Assembly (NCBI RefSeq): GCF_007971025.1
Contig: NZ_CP042436.1
Coordinates: 3,100,001-3,164,000, forward strand
Source of the DNA: Mucilaginibacter ginsenosidivorans
GTDB lineage: Bacteria > Bacteroidota > Bacteroidia > Sphingobacteriales > Sphingobacteriaceae
Direction: 5' to 3'
DNA length: 64,000 nucleotides
Numbering within the stretch: position 1 is the first letter of the stretch; each line of letters opens with the position of its first letter. Below the pieces are notes generated by a model. That model ran no database searches, was not told the origin of the DNA, and saw only the letters and a program-made list of their open reading frames with translations. Of the stretch, positions 42,491 through 50,908 are shown in pieces. Made by a program: the position numbers and the translations under genes.

Positions 42491-43855
42491 TTAAATGGTC
42501 TTTCCTTCCTTTAAAAATTCTCTGCGGATGCCTTCAATAATATCGGCATGATGAATAATTCTGTTTTCCCTTTTTATTGCAAGTAATGAACAATAGCGAA
42601 CCACATTGGTAATGCTGCCGCCGCTGATCTCAAAATCAGCGCTGATCAGGCTAAGATCAACGTCATCGGCAAATTTTGTTTTTTGTGAAAATGTCTTCTG
42701 CCATATCAATAGCCGTTCTTTAGGCGACGGCATATGAAAATCGATGATGCTTTGAAAACGCCTGGCAAATGCTTCATCGATATTTGATTTAAGGTTTGTG
42801 GCAAGAATAACCAGGCCGCTGTAATCTTCAACACGTTGCAGTAAAAACGAGACTTCCTGGTTCGCGTAGCGGTCGTGAGAGTCTTTTACCTGCGTCCTTT
42901 TGCCAAATAGTGCATCTGCTTCGTCAAAAAACAAGATCCATTTTTTATGTTCTGCCCTGTCGAATATCCTGGTAAGGTTCTTTTCTGTTTCGCCAATGTA
43001 TTTGCTGATGATGAGCGAAAGGTCGATGCGGTAAACGTCGTAACCGGTGTATTTGCCAAGCAGGGCGGCGGTAAAAGTTTTACCTGTTCCCGGAGGGCCG
43101 AAAAACAGGCTTCTGTAACCCGGTTTTAATTTGCTGCGCAAATCAAAGGTATTCAGCATTTCATTGCCAACTTCTATCCACGTCCTGATCTCCTCGATAT
43201 GAACAAGCGTCTTTTTTTCCAATACCAGTTCGTCCCAGTTTTGTTCGGTGGTAAGCCTTTTTGCAGGAAACGAATGCGAGAATTCGGGGGCGTACTCTTT
43301 TCCCCTGAGTATGATCTCGATCAGATCTTCGGCGGCTACGATAACCGAAGCGGTGAAAGGTTCGGCAGCAGAAGGGCTTTCTAATTGTATAAGGTGTGAC
43401 GAAAAGAGAAAATGATCGCGCCCGAAATGATTGAGATAAAAAATGCGCTTTTGCAGATCGTCGCCGCTTAAAATAAACAACAGCGTATCCATGGTTGGGA
43501 CCAGGCCGTTTAGCTGGGCTGCCTTGAAAGCACCGAACTCTGAAAAGCGGGTGTCAATATCCTGGTTTTTGACATAAAAAAAATCAAGCAGCTGCGGCTT
43601 TAGTACGGGCGCCATGCTTAACCATAGCATTACTTTATCGGCAAATGACAATTGCTGGTTTTTGAAGAATGTTTTGTACCAGTCGTTTTGTTCATCCGGC
43701 ACGTCTTCAATTTCGGCCCACGACGCTTCATGACCAAAATATATCTTAAGCCTGGTATCAATTACATTGCTTAGCCATTCAATTTGCTTTTCTACAAAAG
43801 CAACATCCGGCCCTTTTAAATCAGTATGTCCATTCAGTGTAAATAATGTACTCAT
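42491..43855 (-). CDS. AAA+ ATPase of the contractile injection system (Afp15/Pvc15-like)
   Basis: A 454-residue ATPase. The first ~200 residues are a helical N-domain specific to CIS ATPases; the AAA+ module follows, with Walker A FFGPPGTGKTFTAALLGK (near residue 252), Walker B WILFFDEADALFG (near 307), and sensor and arginine-finger segments (NLKSNIDEAFARRFQ). Afp15/Pvc15 is needed for eCIS assembly or cargo loading; the exact step is not settled. Its start overlaps the end of the tape-measure-like gene by 35 bp, indicating tight coupling. The cargo gene follows 139 bp later. Confidence 0.93.
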   Translation of the reverse strand: MSTLFTLNGHTDLKGPDVAFVEKQIEWLSNVIDTRLKIYFGHEASWAEIEDVPDEQNDWYKTFFKNQQLSFADKVMLWLSMAPVLKPQLLDFFYVKNQDIDTRFSEFGAFKAAQLNGLVPTMDTLLFILSGDDLQKRIFYLNHFGRDHFLFSSHLIQLESPSAAEPFTASVIVAAEDLIEIILRGKEYAPEFSHSFPAKRLTTEQNWDELVLEKKTLVHIEEIRTWIEVGNEMLNTFDLRSKLKPGYRSLFFGPPGTGKTFTAALLGKYTGYDVYRIDLSLIISKYIGETEKNLTRIFDRAEHKKWILFFDEADALFGKRTQVKDSHDRYANQEVSFLLQRVEDYSGLVILATNLKSNIDEAFARRFQSIIDFHMPSPKERLLIWQKTFSQKTKFADDVDLSLISADFEISGGSITNVVRYCSLLAIKRENRIIHHADIIEGIRREFLKEGKTI

Positions 43856-45257
43856 TCCATGGTAACTTTATAGTAAGGATCCCAAAGGGCAGAAATTCGA
43901 TCAATATATCAATGGTGCTTTTTTCGACCTGTACCAGGAAACCGTCCTCTCTTTTTTGCAGCAGCCCATCCCTTGTAATAAAACTTTTTATCAACCCGTT
44001 CCGCGAAGTATTTCTCAAAGCCGACCAGTGTTCGATCAAACTGTCCAGCATTTCCATCCCTTCTTTCTTTTCCGCTTCAGAGAATTGATGTCTTTTTATA
44101 TCTAAAGGTAAGTCAATTGGCCATCCGCACAGTATTTTATTTAAAACCAAAAGATGCTCCGGCTGGCTGCTTTTACCATTGATCAAAAATTGAAGAAACA
44201 GGATAGCTTTTTGCTGCGCTTTCTGATCAATAAAATTGTTCCCTTTATCAACCCAGCCCAGTTCTCTGAACATGAAGGGTAAATACGGATGCAACAAAAT
44301 AAGGCCGGCATTGCCAATGCTTATTTTATCTTCTTCGGTGCCCGGTTGAAAAACGGTATTGTTTGAAGGATTGGTTGATTCGGCAGCATTGTAAAATTTG
44401 TTGCCTGTTGAAAATAGCTTTTCAAGCAATGGCAATAATTTGTCTTTTACAACCACATCCTGCTGCAGCAAAAGCTGTTTAATGTTGCCTGCGGTTTGCT
44501 GAACCTGCAATGGCAATTTTATACTGCTGTTGAGATTTTTCTCAAGCAGTTCGGCAACAAAGTTTTTAAAGTCGCCAATGGTTTCGAGCGACCTGTAACG
44601 ATACAGTTTATTAATGAAAGCTGCATTTAAGTATTGATCGCCGGCAATAACTTTTGAATAAACCTCCTTGAAAAAAAAAGAAATTTCTTTCAAATAGGGG
44701 TGTATCATTAAAAATGCTTCATACAATGTGCTTTTTAGCTTTTTCGAATCTGCCGCCAGGTAAGTAATTCTTTGTACATTAATTAAATGATCAGCTTTGA
44801 TCTTACTGAATAATGCGAAAACAAGTTCTTTATGCTCCCAAAAAGCGATGATCATTTCCCTGATCTCTTCTTCCGGTTTCCGTTGAACGTACCATGGCCA
44901 GTAACCGCTTTTCAAAAAGAAAACCAGGTCTTCAACAAGCAGGCCCGTAATTTCATCTGCACTAAAGCCGGCTTTTGGCTCATATTTATTTTGATGAGTG
45001 GTTTGAAAAGAGAGCCTTGATAAGGCCTCGGTTAAAGCCGCGGAAAATTTTTCTGAGAACTCCGATTCGGTTATTTTACCGACGTCGATTTCCAGCTTGT
45101 CGATGTAAATATTTTTCTCTGTTTTGTCAAAAATGGAGCTGATAAGCGGAAGAGTGTTGTCGTAAAAAATTTTTTTTGTTTGCAGCAGGGCTGTGTTTTT
45201 TTCCTCTGGAGCAAACGAGAAGTGCAAAAGTACCCTGTTGATATGATGTTTTTGCAT
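43821..45257 (-). CDS. Contractile injection system tape-measure-type protein (CIS_TMP)
   Basis: A 478-residue protein whose N-terminus (INRVLLHFSFAPEEKNTALL, IYIDKLEIDVGKITESEFSE) matches the CIS tape-measure family (PF19268; Afp14/Pvc14 position). The middle is helical and the C-terminal block GLILLHPYLPFMFRELGWVD is strongly conserved in this family. Tape measure proteins set tube length, though in this family the evidence is by position and homology. It is the first gene of the leftward operon, diverging from the structural operon, and its end overlaps the ATPase gene by 35 bp. Confidence 0.85.
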   Translation of the reverse strand: MQKHHINRVLLHFSFAPEEKNTALLQTKKIFYDNTLPLISSIFDKTEKNIYIDKLEIDVGKITESEFSEKFSAALTEALSRLSFQTTHQNKYEPKAGFSADEITGLLVEDLVFFLKSGYWPWYVQRKPEEEIREMIIAFWEHKELVFALFSKIKADHLINVQRITYLAADSKKLKSTLYEAFLMIHPYLKEISFFFKEVYSKVIAGDQYLNAAFINKLYRYRSLETIGDFKNFVAELLEKNLNSSIKLPLQVQQTAGNIKQLLLQQDVVVKDKLLPLLEKLFSTGNKFYNAAESTNPSNNTVFQPGTEEDKISIGNAGLILLHPYLPFMFRELGWVDKGNNFIDQKAQQKAILFLQFLINGKSSQPEHLLVLNKILCGWPIDLPLDIKRHQFSEAEKKEGMEMLDSLIEHWSALRNTSRNGLIKSFITRDGLLQKREDGFLVQVEKSTIDILIEFLPFGILTIKLPWNEYIIYTEWTY

Positions 45258-45269
45258 TATTATTTCCTT

Positions 45270-45285
45270 TGAAATAATTATTTCA
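45270..45285. promoter_or_regulatory. 16-bp perfect palindrome in the divergent CIS control region
   Basis: TGAAATAATTATTTCA is its own reverse complement. It lies 13 bp before the tape-measure start codon and about 90 bp before the structural operon, in a position to act on both promoters. Confidence 0.6.
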
Positions 45286-45321
45286 TCTAATTTAATTTTT
45301 TTTTAGAAAAGGTTAAAACTA

Positions 45322-45352
45322 TTGCAGAATAGTTTTTTTTAATTTAGATTCG
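45322..45352 (+). promoter_or_regulatory. Candidate promoter of the CIS structural operon
   Basis: TTG (45322-45324), a 20-bp spacer rich in T, then TAGATTCG (45345-45352; one mismatch from TAnnTTTG), 23 bp before the ATG of the cap gene. Confidence 0.5.
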
Positions 45353-45375
45353 TTTATATAAACCTGTTCTTTGTT

Positions 45376-45951
45376 ATGCTTGATGTAGCAATGAAATTTT
45401 TGAGAGATTTCTTGAATCAGGAAATAACCAGCCCGGCCAACCCTGTCGTTTTAGGAAACATAACCAAGGATACAGATATAGAGAAAGACAAGATCCACCT
45501 TTCTCTTTTAAACATAGAAGAAGAAAAAATATTAAAAGAAGTAAATCATAACCGGCGTGTAAACCCCGGGGATGACTTTTACTCTACTGTTAATCCCGAA
45601 ATTCGTTTAAACTTATACGTTCTTGTTACCTATCAGTATGATGGGAAAAACTATGAGGAAGCTTTAAAGCAGTTGGCCAATGTGGTAACTGTTTTACAGG
45701 GGAAATATGTTTTTACAAAACCGGATTTTATAAAGCCTGCTTATGAACCACTACAACAAATAGTGGTTGACCTGTACAGCCAGACTATTGAACAAAACAG
45801 CAATATGTGGCAGGCGCTCGGCGAAAAACTTTCCCCATGTTTATTATATAAAATACGTGTTATAGCGATACAGGCAAACAGAGTGCTTGATACATCAGGA
45901 GAGGTAAGGGCGGTTGGAATAGATGTAATCCAGAAAAAATTTGAAAATTAA
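45376..45951 (+). CDS. DUF4255 cap protein (Afp16/Pvc16-like)
   Basis: A 191-residue protein of the DUF4255 family, the tube-terminating cap in AFP/PVC particles. The start MLDVAMKFLRDFLNQEITSP is characteristic of the family, as is the beta-rich segment RLNLYVLVTYQYDGKNYEEA. It is the first gene of the rightward structural operon, 5 bp before the next gene. In AFP, the cap joins the tube end opposite the spike and stops polymerisation; the same role is inferred here. Confidence 0.9.
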   Translation: MLDVAMKFLRDFLNQEITSPANPVVLGNITKDTDIEKDKIHLSLLNIEEEKILKEVNHNRRVNPGDDFYSTVNPEIRLNLYVLVTYQYDGKNYEEALKQLANVVTVLQGKYVFTKPDFIKPAYEPLQQIVVDLYSQTIEQNSNMWQALGEKLSPCLLYKIRVIAIQANRVLDTSGEVRAVGIDVIQKKFEN

Positions 45952-45956
45952 AAACG

Positions 45957-46742
45957 ATGGTTACCCGCTACAAACCTCTTTTTTCGTTTACAACGTCCTA
46001 TAACCTGGCGGGTATAGGTATTATTTCTGATGGAATTACGCTAACGGCGCCGGCTTTCAGCCTTGGTACCATGTCCGATCTTAAATTAAAACCACAATTT
46101 AAGGGTAATGTGGCCAATATTTATTTCGAGGGCAAAGAGATGCCGGCAAATGCACCGGTTGATTGTGTGCCCGCTATCGTTATTGATACCGACGAATATT
46201 TCTATCTGAGTATCGGGTTTTCCGACAAGGAAAAAATAAAGAACCTGAAATTTCATTCGACGGCTACCATAGCAAAAGACATCGGTTTCCCGGTGTTATA
46301 CAACGCTTTGATCTCTGTTTCCGGCGGCGCGCCTACCGTTTCAATACAGGAAGATGTAAAAATTATTACCCCTGTTTTTACTTTTACAGTAACCCAGGCG
46401 CAGACCGGGCTTACCTCGGCTTATGCTGCGCTTGAAATACGGGATGAAAAAAATGCCCTTGTTGATTTGAATATACCTCCTACACTCCTCAATGATAAAA
46501 GCATTGACGGAGTTTCTGCTATACCTGAGTTTGCGTTTAGTGTGGATGCTTCGGGCTTGGAGCCCGGAATTTATAGTTTTAAAGCCGGTAATTTCATAAA
46601 GAAATTTTTTATTGTGAGCGATGCGGAAATTTTAGACAGCATTTCGCTTGTGCGTGTATTAAAAAATGACTTTTTGGAATATAAGACGAGCCTTGCGGAT
46701 ACAAGCTTTGCCGAGTTTGATTTGCTTATTCCGCAGGCATAA
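45957..46742 (+). CDS. Conserved-looking CIS protein of unknown function (261 aa)
   Basis: A 261-residue protein, all beta-sandwich by eye, in two halves: residues 1-100 (SFTTSYNLAGIGIISDGITL, FEGKEMPANAPVDCVPAIVI) and 110-261 (VFTFTVTQAQTGLTSAYAAL, then a FIKKFFIVSDAEILD strand). I do not recognise a family. The position between the cap and the sheath implies a structural or assembly role, perhaps a cap or sheath-initiation partner. No signal peptide or membrane helix. Confidence 0.7.
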   Translation: MVTRYKPLFSFTTSYNLAGIGIISDGITLTAPAFSLGTMSDLKLKPQFKGNVANIYFEGKEMPANAPVDCVPAIVIDTDEYFYLSIGFSDKEKIKNLKFHSTATIAKDIGFPVLYNALISVSGGAPTVSIQEDVKIITPVFTFTVTQAQTGLTSAYAALEIRDEKNALVDLNIPPTLLNDKSIDGVSAIPEFAFSVDASGLEPGIYSFKAGNFIKKFFIVSDAEILDSISLVRVLKNDFLEYKTSLADTSFAEFDLLIPQA

Positions 46743-46817
46743 AATTGCTATTTATACTAAAAACAAATTGCTGGATCAGCAATAGATAATAACATTCATT
46801 ATTTAATCAATTTCATT

Positions 46818-48926
46818 ATGGCAGGTACGTACAAAACTCCGAATGTTTATGTGGAAGAAATTACAAAACTTCCGCCGTCAGTAGCCGAAGTAGATACAGC
46901 CGTTCCGGCGTTCATTGGCTATACTGAGAAAGCTCAAAGATTTGTTGCTGATGACCTCATCAAAAAACCCACAAGGATATCAAGCCTGCTTGACTATGTG
47001 CAATATTTTGGTCAGGGGCCATCTTATTCATCAATCCATGTGCAGCTTGATATTAATAACGTGGTCGACACTTCAACAACGGTTGTCAACAACAGTATTT
47101 ACAATTTGTACGATAGTATGAGGCTGTTTTTTGATAACGGCGGGGGCGTTTGCTATATCTGTTCGGTAGATAAATACAGCAGCAACGATAATGATGCCAC
47201 ACGCGCCACTAAAATTACGGAAGGGCTGGCAGAAGTACGAAAATTTGATGAGCCAACCATCCTGCTGTTCCCCGATGCCGTAAATATAAAAACGGGCGGC
47301 GCTGTCGACTGGGACAAAATTGCCGGCATACAGCAGGCCGCATTAAAACAATGCGGCGACCTGGGCGACCGCTTTGCTGTGCTGGACGTGCCTGATGACC
47401 CCACTAAACTGGTGGAAGAAGAAGCGGATCTTTTCCGGAGCAAGATCGGGATGAATAATCTTAAATACGGTGCGGCCTATTCGCCCTACGTAAAAACTAT
47501 TTACGATAAAACATTCAGGCTGCGTGATATAATGAAAAACCTTTTCGATAGCACGGGGACGGCACTGGCATTAAAATCGCTTTTTAAGGATAGTGACAAG
47601 GATGCAAGCGGAACACCAATTAAAACAAAGCTTGATACTTTTTCAACTGTATACGCCAGCAACGACCTTATGAATTCGAGGCTGGCAGTTTATACGGGGG
47701 CGCCGGCCACTGATACTTTCAGCAGCTCAAAACTGGACGCCAGTTACCAGGCAATTGTAAATGCATTTAACGGAGCCGCGAATGACGCCGCAAGATTGGT
47801 TCAATTAAAAGCGGCCTTTGAATTTGTCTATTACCTGTATGCGCAATTTGAAGGGTTTGTTGTTAATCATGCTACCCCAACAAATAAAATAAACACGGCC
47901 ACACCTGCAACGCCTACTGCCGCGCTGCCCATAATCACCAGGGTTATAGGGTCGACGGTTTTAAGAGCAGCCGTGGAGGACTTTTTGGCCAGCAACCTGA
48001 AAACCAGTTTACAAACGTTCAGAAATCTTGACAACGAAGCCTATCGTATAGCTACACCGGATATTTCCAATACGGCTGCTTCCATGGCCGTTGTCGATTT
48101 TACCCTTTTTACAGATGCCAAATGGGTGCCGGCTGCAGCCGTTGATAGCGGCCTGATTAACGGTGCAACCCTTCTTGATAAGGGAACGCAGGCATTAAAC
48201 GCACTGACACAAATTTTCCGGGCTGCGAAGAGCGGTCTAGATTCTGTTGTCAGCATAGGTTTAGCATTAGAATCGGCCACTGAGGATGCTTTAACGCCCG
48301 ATCTGCCGATCTATAATTCAATTTTGTCGGTACTGAATACATCCATCAATACCCTGCCGCCATCGGGTGCGGTAGCTGGTGTTTATGCATCTGTTGACAG
48401 GGACAGGGGCGTATGGAAAGCTCCCGGAAATGTGTCTATCAATTCCGTCAGCGATGTAAGCGAACTTATTGACGATGATACCCAGGAAGGATTAAATGTC
48501 GATCCTAATGCCGGTAAGTCAATCAATGCTATCCGGGCATTTTACGGGAAAGGTATTTTAGTATGGGGCGTAAGAACGCTGGCCGGTAACGACAACGAGT
48601 GGCGATATATATCGGTACGGAGGTTTTTTAGTTTTGTTGAAGAAAGTTGTAAGAAAAGCACATCGTGGTGCGTGTTTGAACCGAATGATGCCAACACCTG
48701 GGCGCGTATCCGCGGCCAGATCGACAATTTCTTAAATAACCAGTGGCGACAAGGCGCGCTGGCCGGAGCCAAGCCCGAACAGGCATATTATATAAACTGC
48801 GGCCTTGGAATTACAATGACATCGCAGGACATTCTCGAGGGGCGACTGATCGTCGAGATCGGAATGGCTGCGGTAAGGCCGGCTGAATTTGTTATACTGA
48901 GGTTCTCTCACAAACTCCAGCAATAA
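46818..48926 (+). CDS. Contractile sheath protein (Afp2-4/Pvc2-4-like)
   Basis: A 702-residue phage-type sheath. The start MAGTYKTPNVYVEEITKLPP and AVPAFIGYTEKAQ are the standard sheath opening. The C-terminal domain (KGILVWGVRTLAGNDNEWRY, then WARIRGQIDNFLNNQWRQGA and a VEIGMAAVRPAEFVIL strand) contains the interaction arm. The long central region (residues ~250-540) is an insertion relative to short sheaths and probably forms the outer surface. AFP uses three sheath genes; here only one is present. Contraction drives tube injection. Confidence 0.95.
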   Translation: MAGTYKTPNVYVEEITKLPPSVAEVDTAVPAFIGYTEKAQRFVADDLIKKPTRISSLLDYVQYFGQGPSYSSIHVQLDINNVVDTSTTVVNNSIYNLYDSMRLFFDNGGGVCYICSVDKYSSNDNDATRATKITEGLAEVRKFDEPTILLFPDAVNIKTGGAVDWDKIAGIQQAALKQCGDLGDRFAVLDVPDDPTKLVEEEADLFRSKIGMNNLKYGAAYSPYVKTIYDKTFRLRDIMKNLFDSTGTALALKSLFKDSDKDASGTPIKTKLDTFSTVYASNDLMNSRLAVYTGAPATDTFSSSKLDASYQAIVNAFNGAANDAARLVQLKAAFEFVYYLYAQFEGFVVNHATPTNKINTATPATPTAALPIITRVIGSTVLRAAVEDFLASNLKTSLQTFRNLDNEAYRIATPDISNTAASMAVVDFTLFTDAKWVPAAAVDSGLINGATLLDKGTQALNALTQIFRAAKSGLDSVVSIGLALESATEDALTPDLPIYNSILSVLNTSINTLPPSGAVAGVYASVDRDRGVWKAPGNVSINSVSDVSELIDDDTQEGLNVDPNAGKSINAIRAFYGKGILVWGVRTLAGNDNEWRYISVRRFFSFVEESCKKSTSWCVFEPNDANTWARIRGQIDNFLNNQWRQGALAGAKPEQAYYINCGLGITMTSQDILEGRLIVEIGMAAVRPAEFVILRFSHKLQQ

Positions 48927-48973
48927 TTATTATGGTATTTAACTTATAAAATTGATTTTTAATTAAAAAGCTT

Positions 48974-49411
48974 ATGGCAACTAAATATCCTATACCTGTC
49001 TTCCACTTCCGCGTTGAATGGGGCGGTACGAATATCGGGTTCTCTGAGGTCTCCGGGTTGAATATTGAAACACAAATTATTGAATACCGCGACGGAAGCA
49101 TGCCGGACTATAGTACTATCAAAATGCCCGGTATGCAAAAATACGGTAATATCACCTTAAAACGGGGCGTAACTAAAGGCGACAACGAGTTTTTCAGCTG
49201 GTGGAATACGCACCAGTTAAATAAGATAGACCGGCGCGACGTAACCATTAGCCTGCTTAATGAAAACCATGAGCCGGTTATTGTATGGCGTGTGCGTAAT
49301 GCGTGGCCCGTTAAAACCGACGGAGGGTCGCTTAAGGCAACCGGTAACGAAGTAAGTATTGAAACCCTTGAGCTGGCCCATGAAGGCATTAGTGTTGAAA
49401 ATAATAATTAA
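48974..49411 (+). CDS. CIS inner tube protein 1 (gp19-like)
   Basis: A 145-residue tube protein of the T4-gp19-like family (Afp1/Pvc1 or Afp5 class). FRVEWGGTNIGFSEVSGLNI, IKMPGMQKYGNITLKRGVTK and VWRVRNAWPVKTDGGSLKAT are the usual blocks. It forms hexameric rings of the inner tube. It lies 10 bp before a second tube gene of different sequence, so one is probably the main tube and the other the base-proximal initiator (Afp5 role). Confidence 0.95.
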   Translation: MATKYPIPVFHFRVEWGGTNIGFSEVSGLNIETQIIEYRDGSMPDYSTIKMPGMQKYGNITLKRGVTKGDNEFFSWWNTHQLNKIDRRDVTISLLNENHEPVIVWRVRNAWPVKTDGGSLKATGNEVSIETLELAHEGISVENNN

Positions 49412-49421
49412 GTAAACATTT

Positions 49422-49955
49422 ATGGCATTACTTGATGCGGTTAAATATCCTTCTGTAGGTTTCCATTTTGTTGTAAGGTTTGAAGGCATTGGATCGGGTG
49501 TAAGCATAGGGCCTGTTTCAGTGAGTACGGCAGATATAGATACACGATGGACAGAAGTTAACGGGCTTGCAGCAGAAATTACTACCGAAGAATTAATAGA
49601 AGGAGGCGAAAACAGGTTTGTGCATAAACTACCCCAAAGGGCAAAATATCCTAACCTGGTATTAAAGCGCGGTTATTTTTCTTCGTTGCCATCCCCGCTC
49701 ATAACATGGGCAAACGATGCTATTGCAAACTTCGACATCAAGCCCTGCCAGGTCCAGGTGATCTTATTGAATGACATGCACATGCCGGCGCAAATATGGA
49801 GTTTTAAAAATGCATATCCGGTTAAACTAACCATGGGTGACTTTAAAGCGATAGACAGTGGTTTTTTAATTGAAAGCATGGAGCTGGCCTACCAGTTTTT
49901 TAAACGGGAAAGTTTGCTTGATAAACTTACTTCGGCAGTAGGGATATCTTTATGA
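49422..49955 (+). CDS. CIS inner tube protein 2 (Afp5/Pvc5-like)
   Basis: A 177-residue second gp19-like tube protein. It shares the core (FVVRFEGIGSGVSIGPVSVS, VLKRGYFSSLPSPLITWAND, IWSFKNAYPVKLTMGDFKAI) with tube protein 1 but has an inserted loop near residues 25-40 and a longer C-terminus (LAYQFFKRESLLDKLTSAVG). In AFP and PVC such longer tube variants sit near the baseplate. Order after the first tube gene supports this. Confidence 0.92.
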   Translation: MALLDAVKYPSVGFHFVVRFEGIGSGVSIGPVSVSTADIDTRWTEVNGLAAEITTEELIEGGENRFVHKLPQRAKYPNLVLKRGYFSSLPSPLITWANDAIANFDIKPCQVQVILLNDMHMPAQIWSFKNAYPVKLTMGDFKAIDSGFLIESMELAYQFFKRESLLDKLTSAVGISL

Positions 49956-49994
49956 TATAGCGCCGGCCATTTATAACCTTTAACCCCAAAAGTT

Positions 49995-50150
49995 ATGCCT
50001 GTAGAAATAAATGAATTGGTGATCAGGGCCAGCATTACGGCGCCTGAGTCTCCCCGGCAGGCTGCTGTGCCTGCTTCGGATAACGAACAGAAAATTCAGC
50101 AGTTGCTGGACGAGGTGTTGAAAAAAATTAACGAAAAAGAAGAACGGTGA
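49995..50150 (+). CDS. DUF5908-type small CIS protein (51 aa)
   Basis: A 51-residue protein starting MPVEINELVIRASITAPESP, which matches the DUF5908 opening found in Bacteroidota eCIS clusters, and ending in a charged helix (IQQLLDEVLKKINEKEE). It is between the second tube gene and the CIS tube/LysM gene, the place where AFP and PVC encode the tiny Afp6/Pvc6 protein; equivalence to Afp6 is an inference. The function is unknown. Confidence 0.85.
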   Translation: MPVEINELVIRASITAPESPRQAAVPASDNEQKIQQLLDEVLKKINEKEER

Positions 50151-50191
50151 TCATACCGAAGATCTTTTAGAACCATTTACTAGAAATAGAT

Positions 50192-50902
50192 ATGGCTGGA
50201 TTAATTCAACAGGACGGGGCCCTTCAGAAATTAAAATTCATTCCCTACAACGATGTAAAATTTGAGGACGGAAAACTTGTGCTCAATGATAACAACCTGG
50301 GGCAGGCCTATACGGTTATGTTTAACCCCAACAACATTGCTATCAAATTACAGGTTGACAGGGACGAAACGCAGGCCGATGGCGCTACAAGCGCCCCGAT
50401 GAGGTTTAAAAGAATTAAACCGCAGGATTATACGTTCGAATTTATCATCGATGGCACCGGGGCGAACGGGGAGCCAAAGAAAGAGGTGGCCAAAGAAGTG
50501 AACGATTTTTTAACCGTGGTGTATGTATTCGACGGGAAAGAACACCAGAACAGGTATGTCAAAATTCTTTACGGCTCTGTGCTGCTTAAATGTGTTCTAA
50601 AATCGGTAGATATTACCTACAATCTCTTTTCTTCAACCGCAAAACCGTTGCGTGCAAAGGTAAATGCCGTTTTTACCAGCTGCCTTGACCAGGAGCTGAG
50701 TGAAATGATCAATAACCCCAATTCGCCCGACCTGACGCATAAAAGAAAATTGACGCGCAGCGATAAACTGATAGGGGTTTCCAATTTCATATACAAAAAG
50801 AATACTTACTACCTGGAAGTTGCAAGGGCAAATAACTTTAATACTTTCAGAAATCTGCCGGAAGGGACCACGGTTTTTTTTCCGCCTGTATCAAAAACAT
50901 AA
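50192..50902 (+). CDS. CIS tube/LysM baseplate protein (Afp7/Pvc7-like)
   Basis: A 236-residue protein. Residues about 20-180 form the CIS tube domain (LGQAYTVMFNPNNIAIKLQV, then RYVKILYGSVLLKCVLKSVD), and the last 40 (NTYYLEVARANNFNTFRNLP and EGTTVFFPP) resemble a LysM or gp53-like module. In PVC and AFP this protein joins the tube to the spike hub. Position before the VgrG-like gene, 6 bp away, supports it. Confidence 0.9.
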   Translation: MAGLIQQDGALQKLKFIPYNDVKFEDGKLVLNDNNLGQAYTVMFNPNNIAIKLQVDRDETQADGATSAPMRFKRIKPQDYTFEFIIDGTGANGEPKKEVAKEVNDFLTVVYVFDGKEHQNRYVKILYGSVLLKCVLKSVDITYNLFSSTAKPLRAKVNAVFTSCLDQELSEMINNPNSPDLTHKRKLTRSDKLIGVSNFIYKKNTYYLEVARANNFNTFRNLPEGTTVFFPPVSKT

Positions 50903-50908
50903 GCGTAA

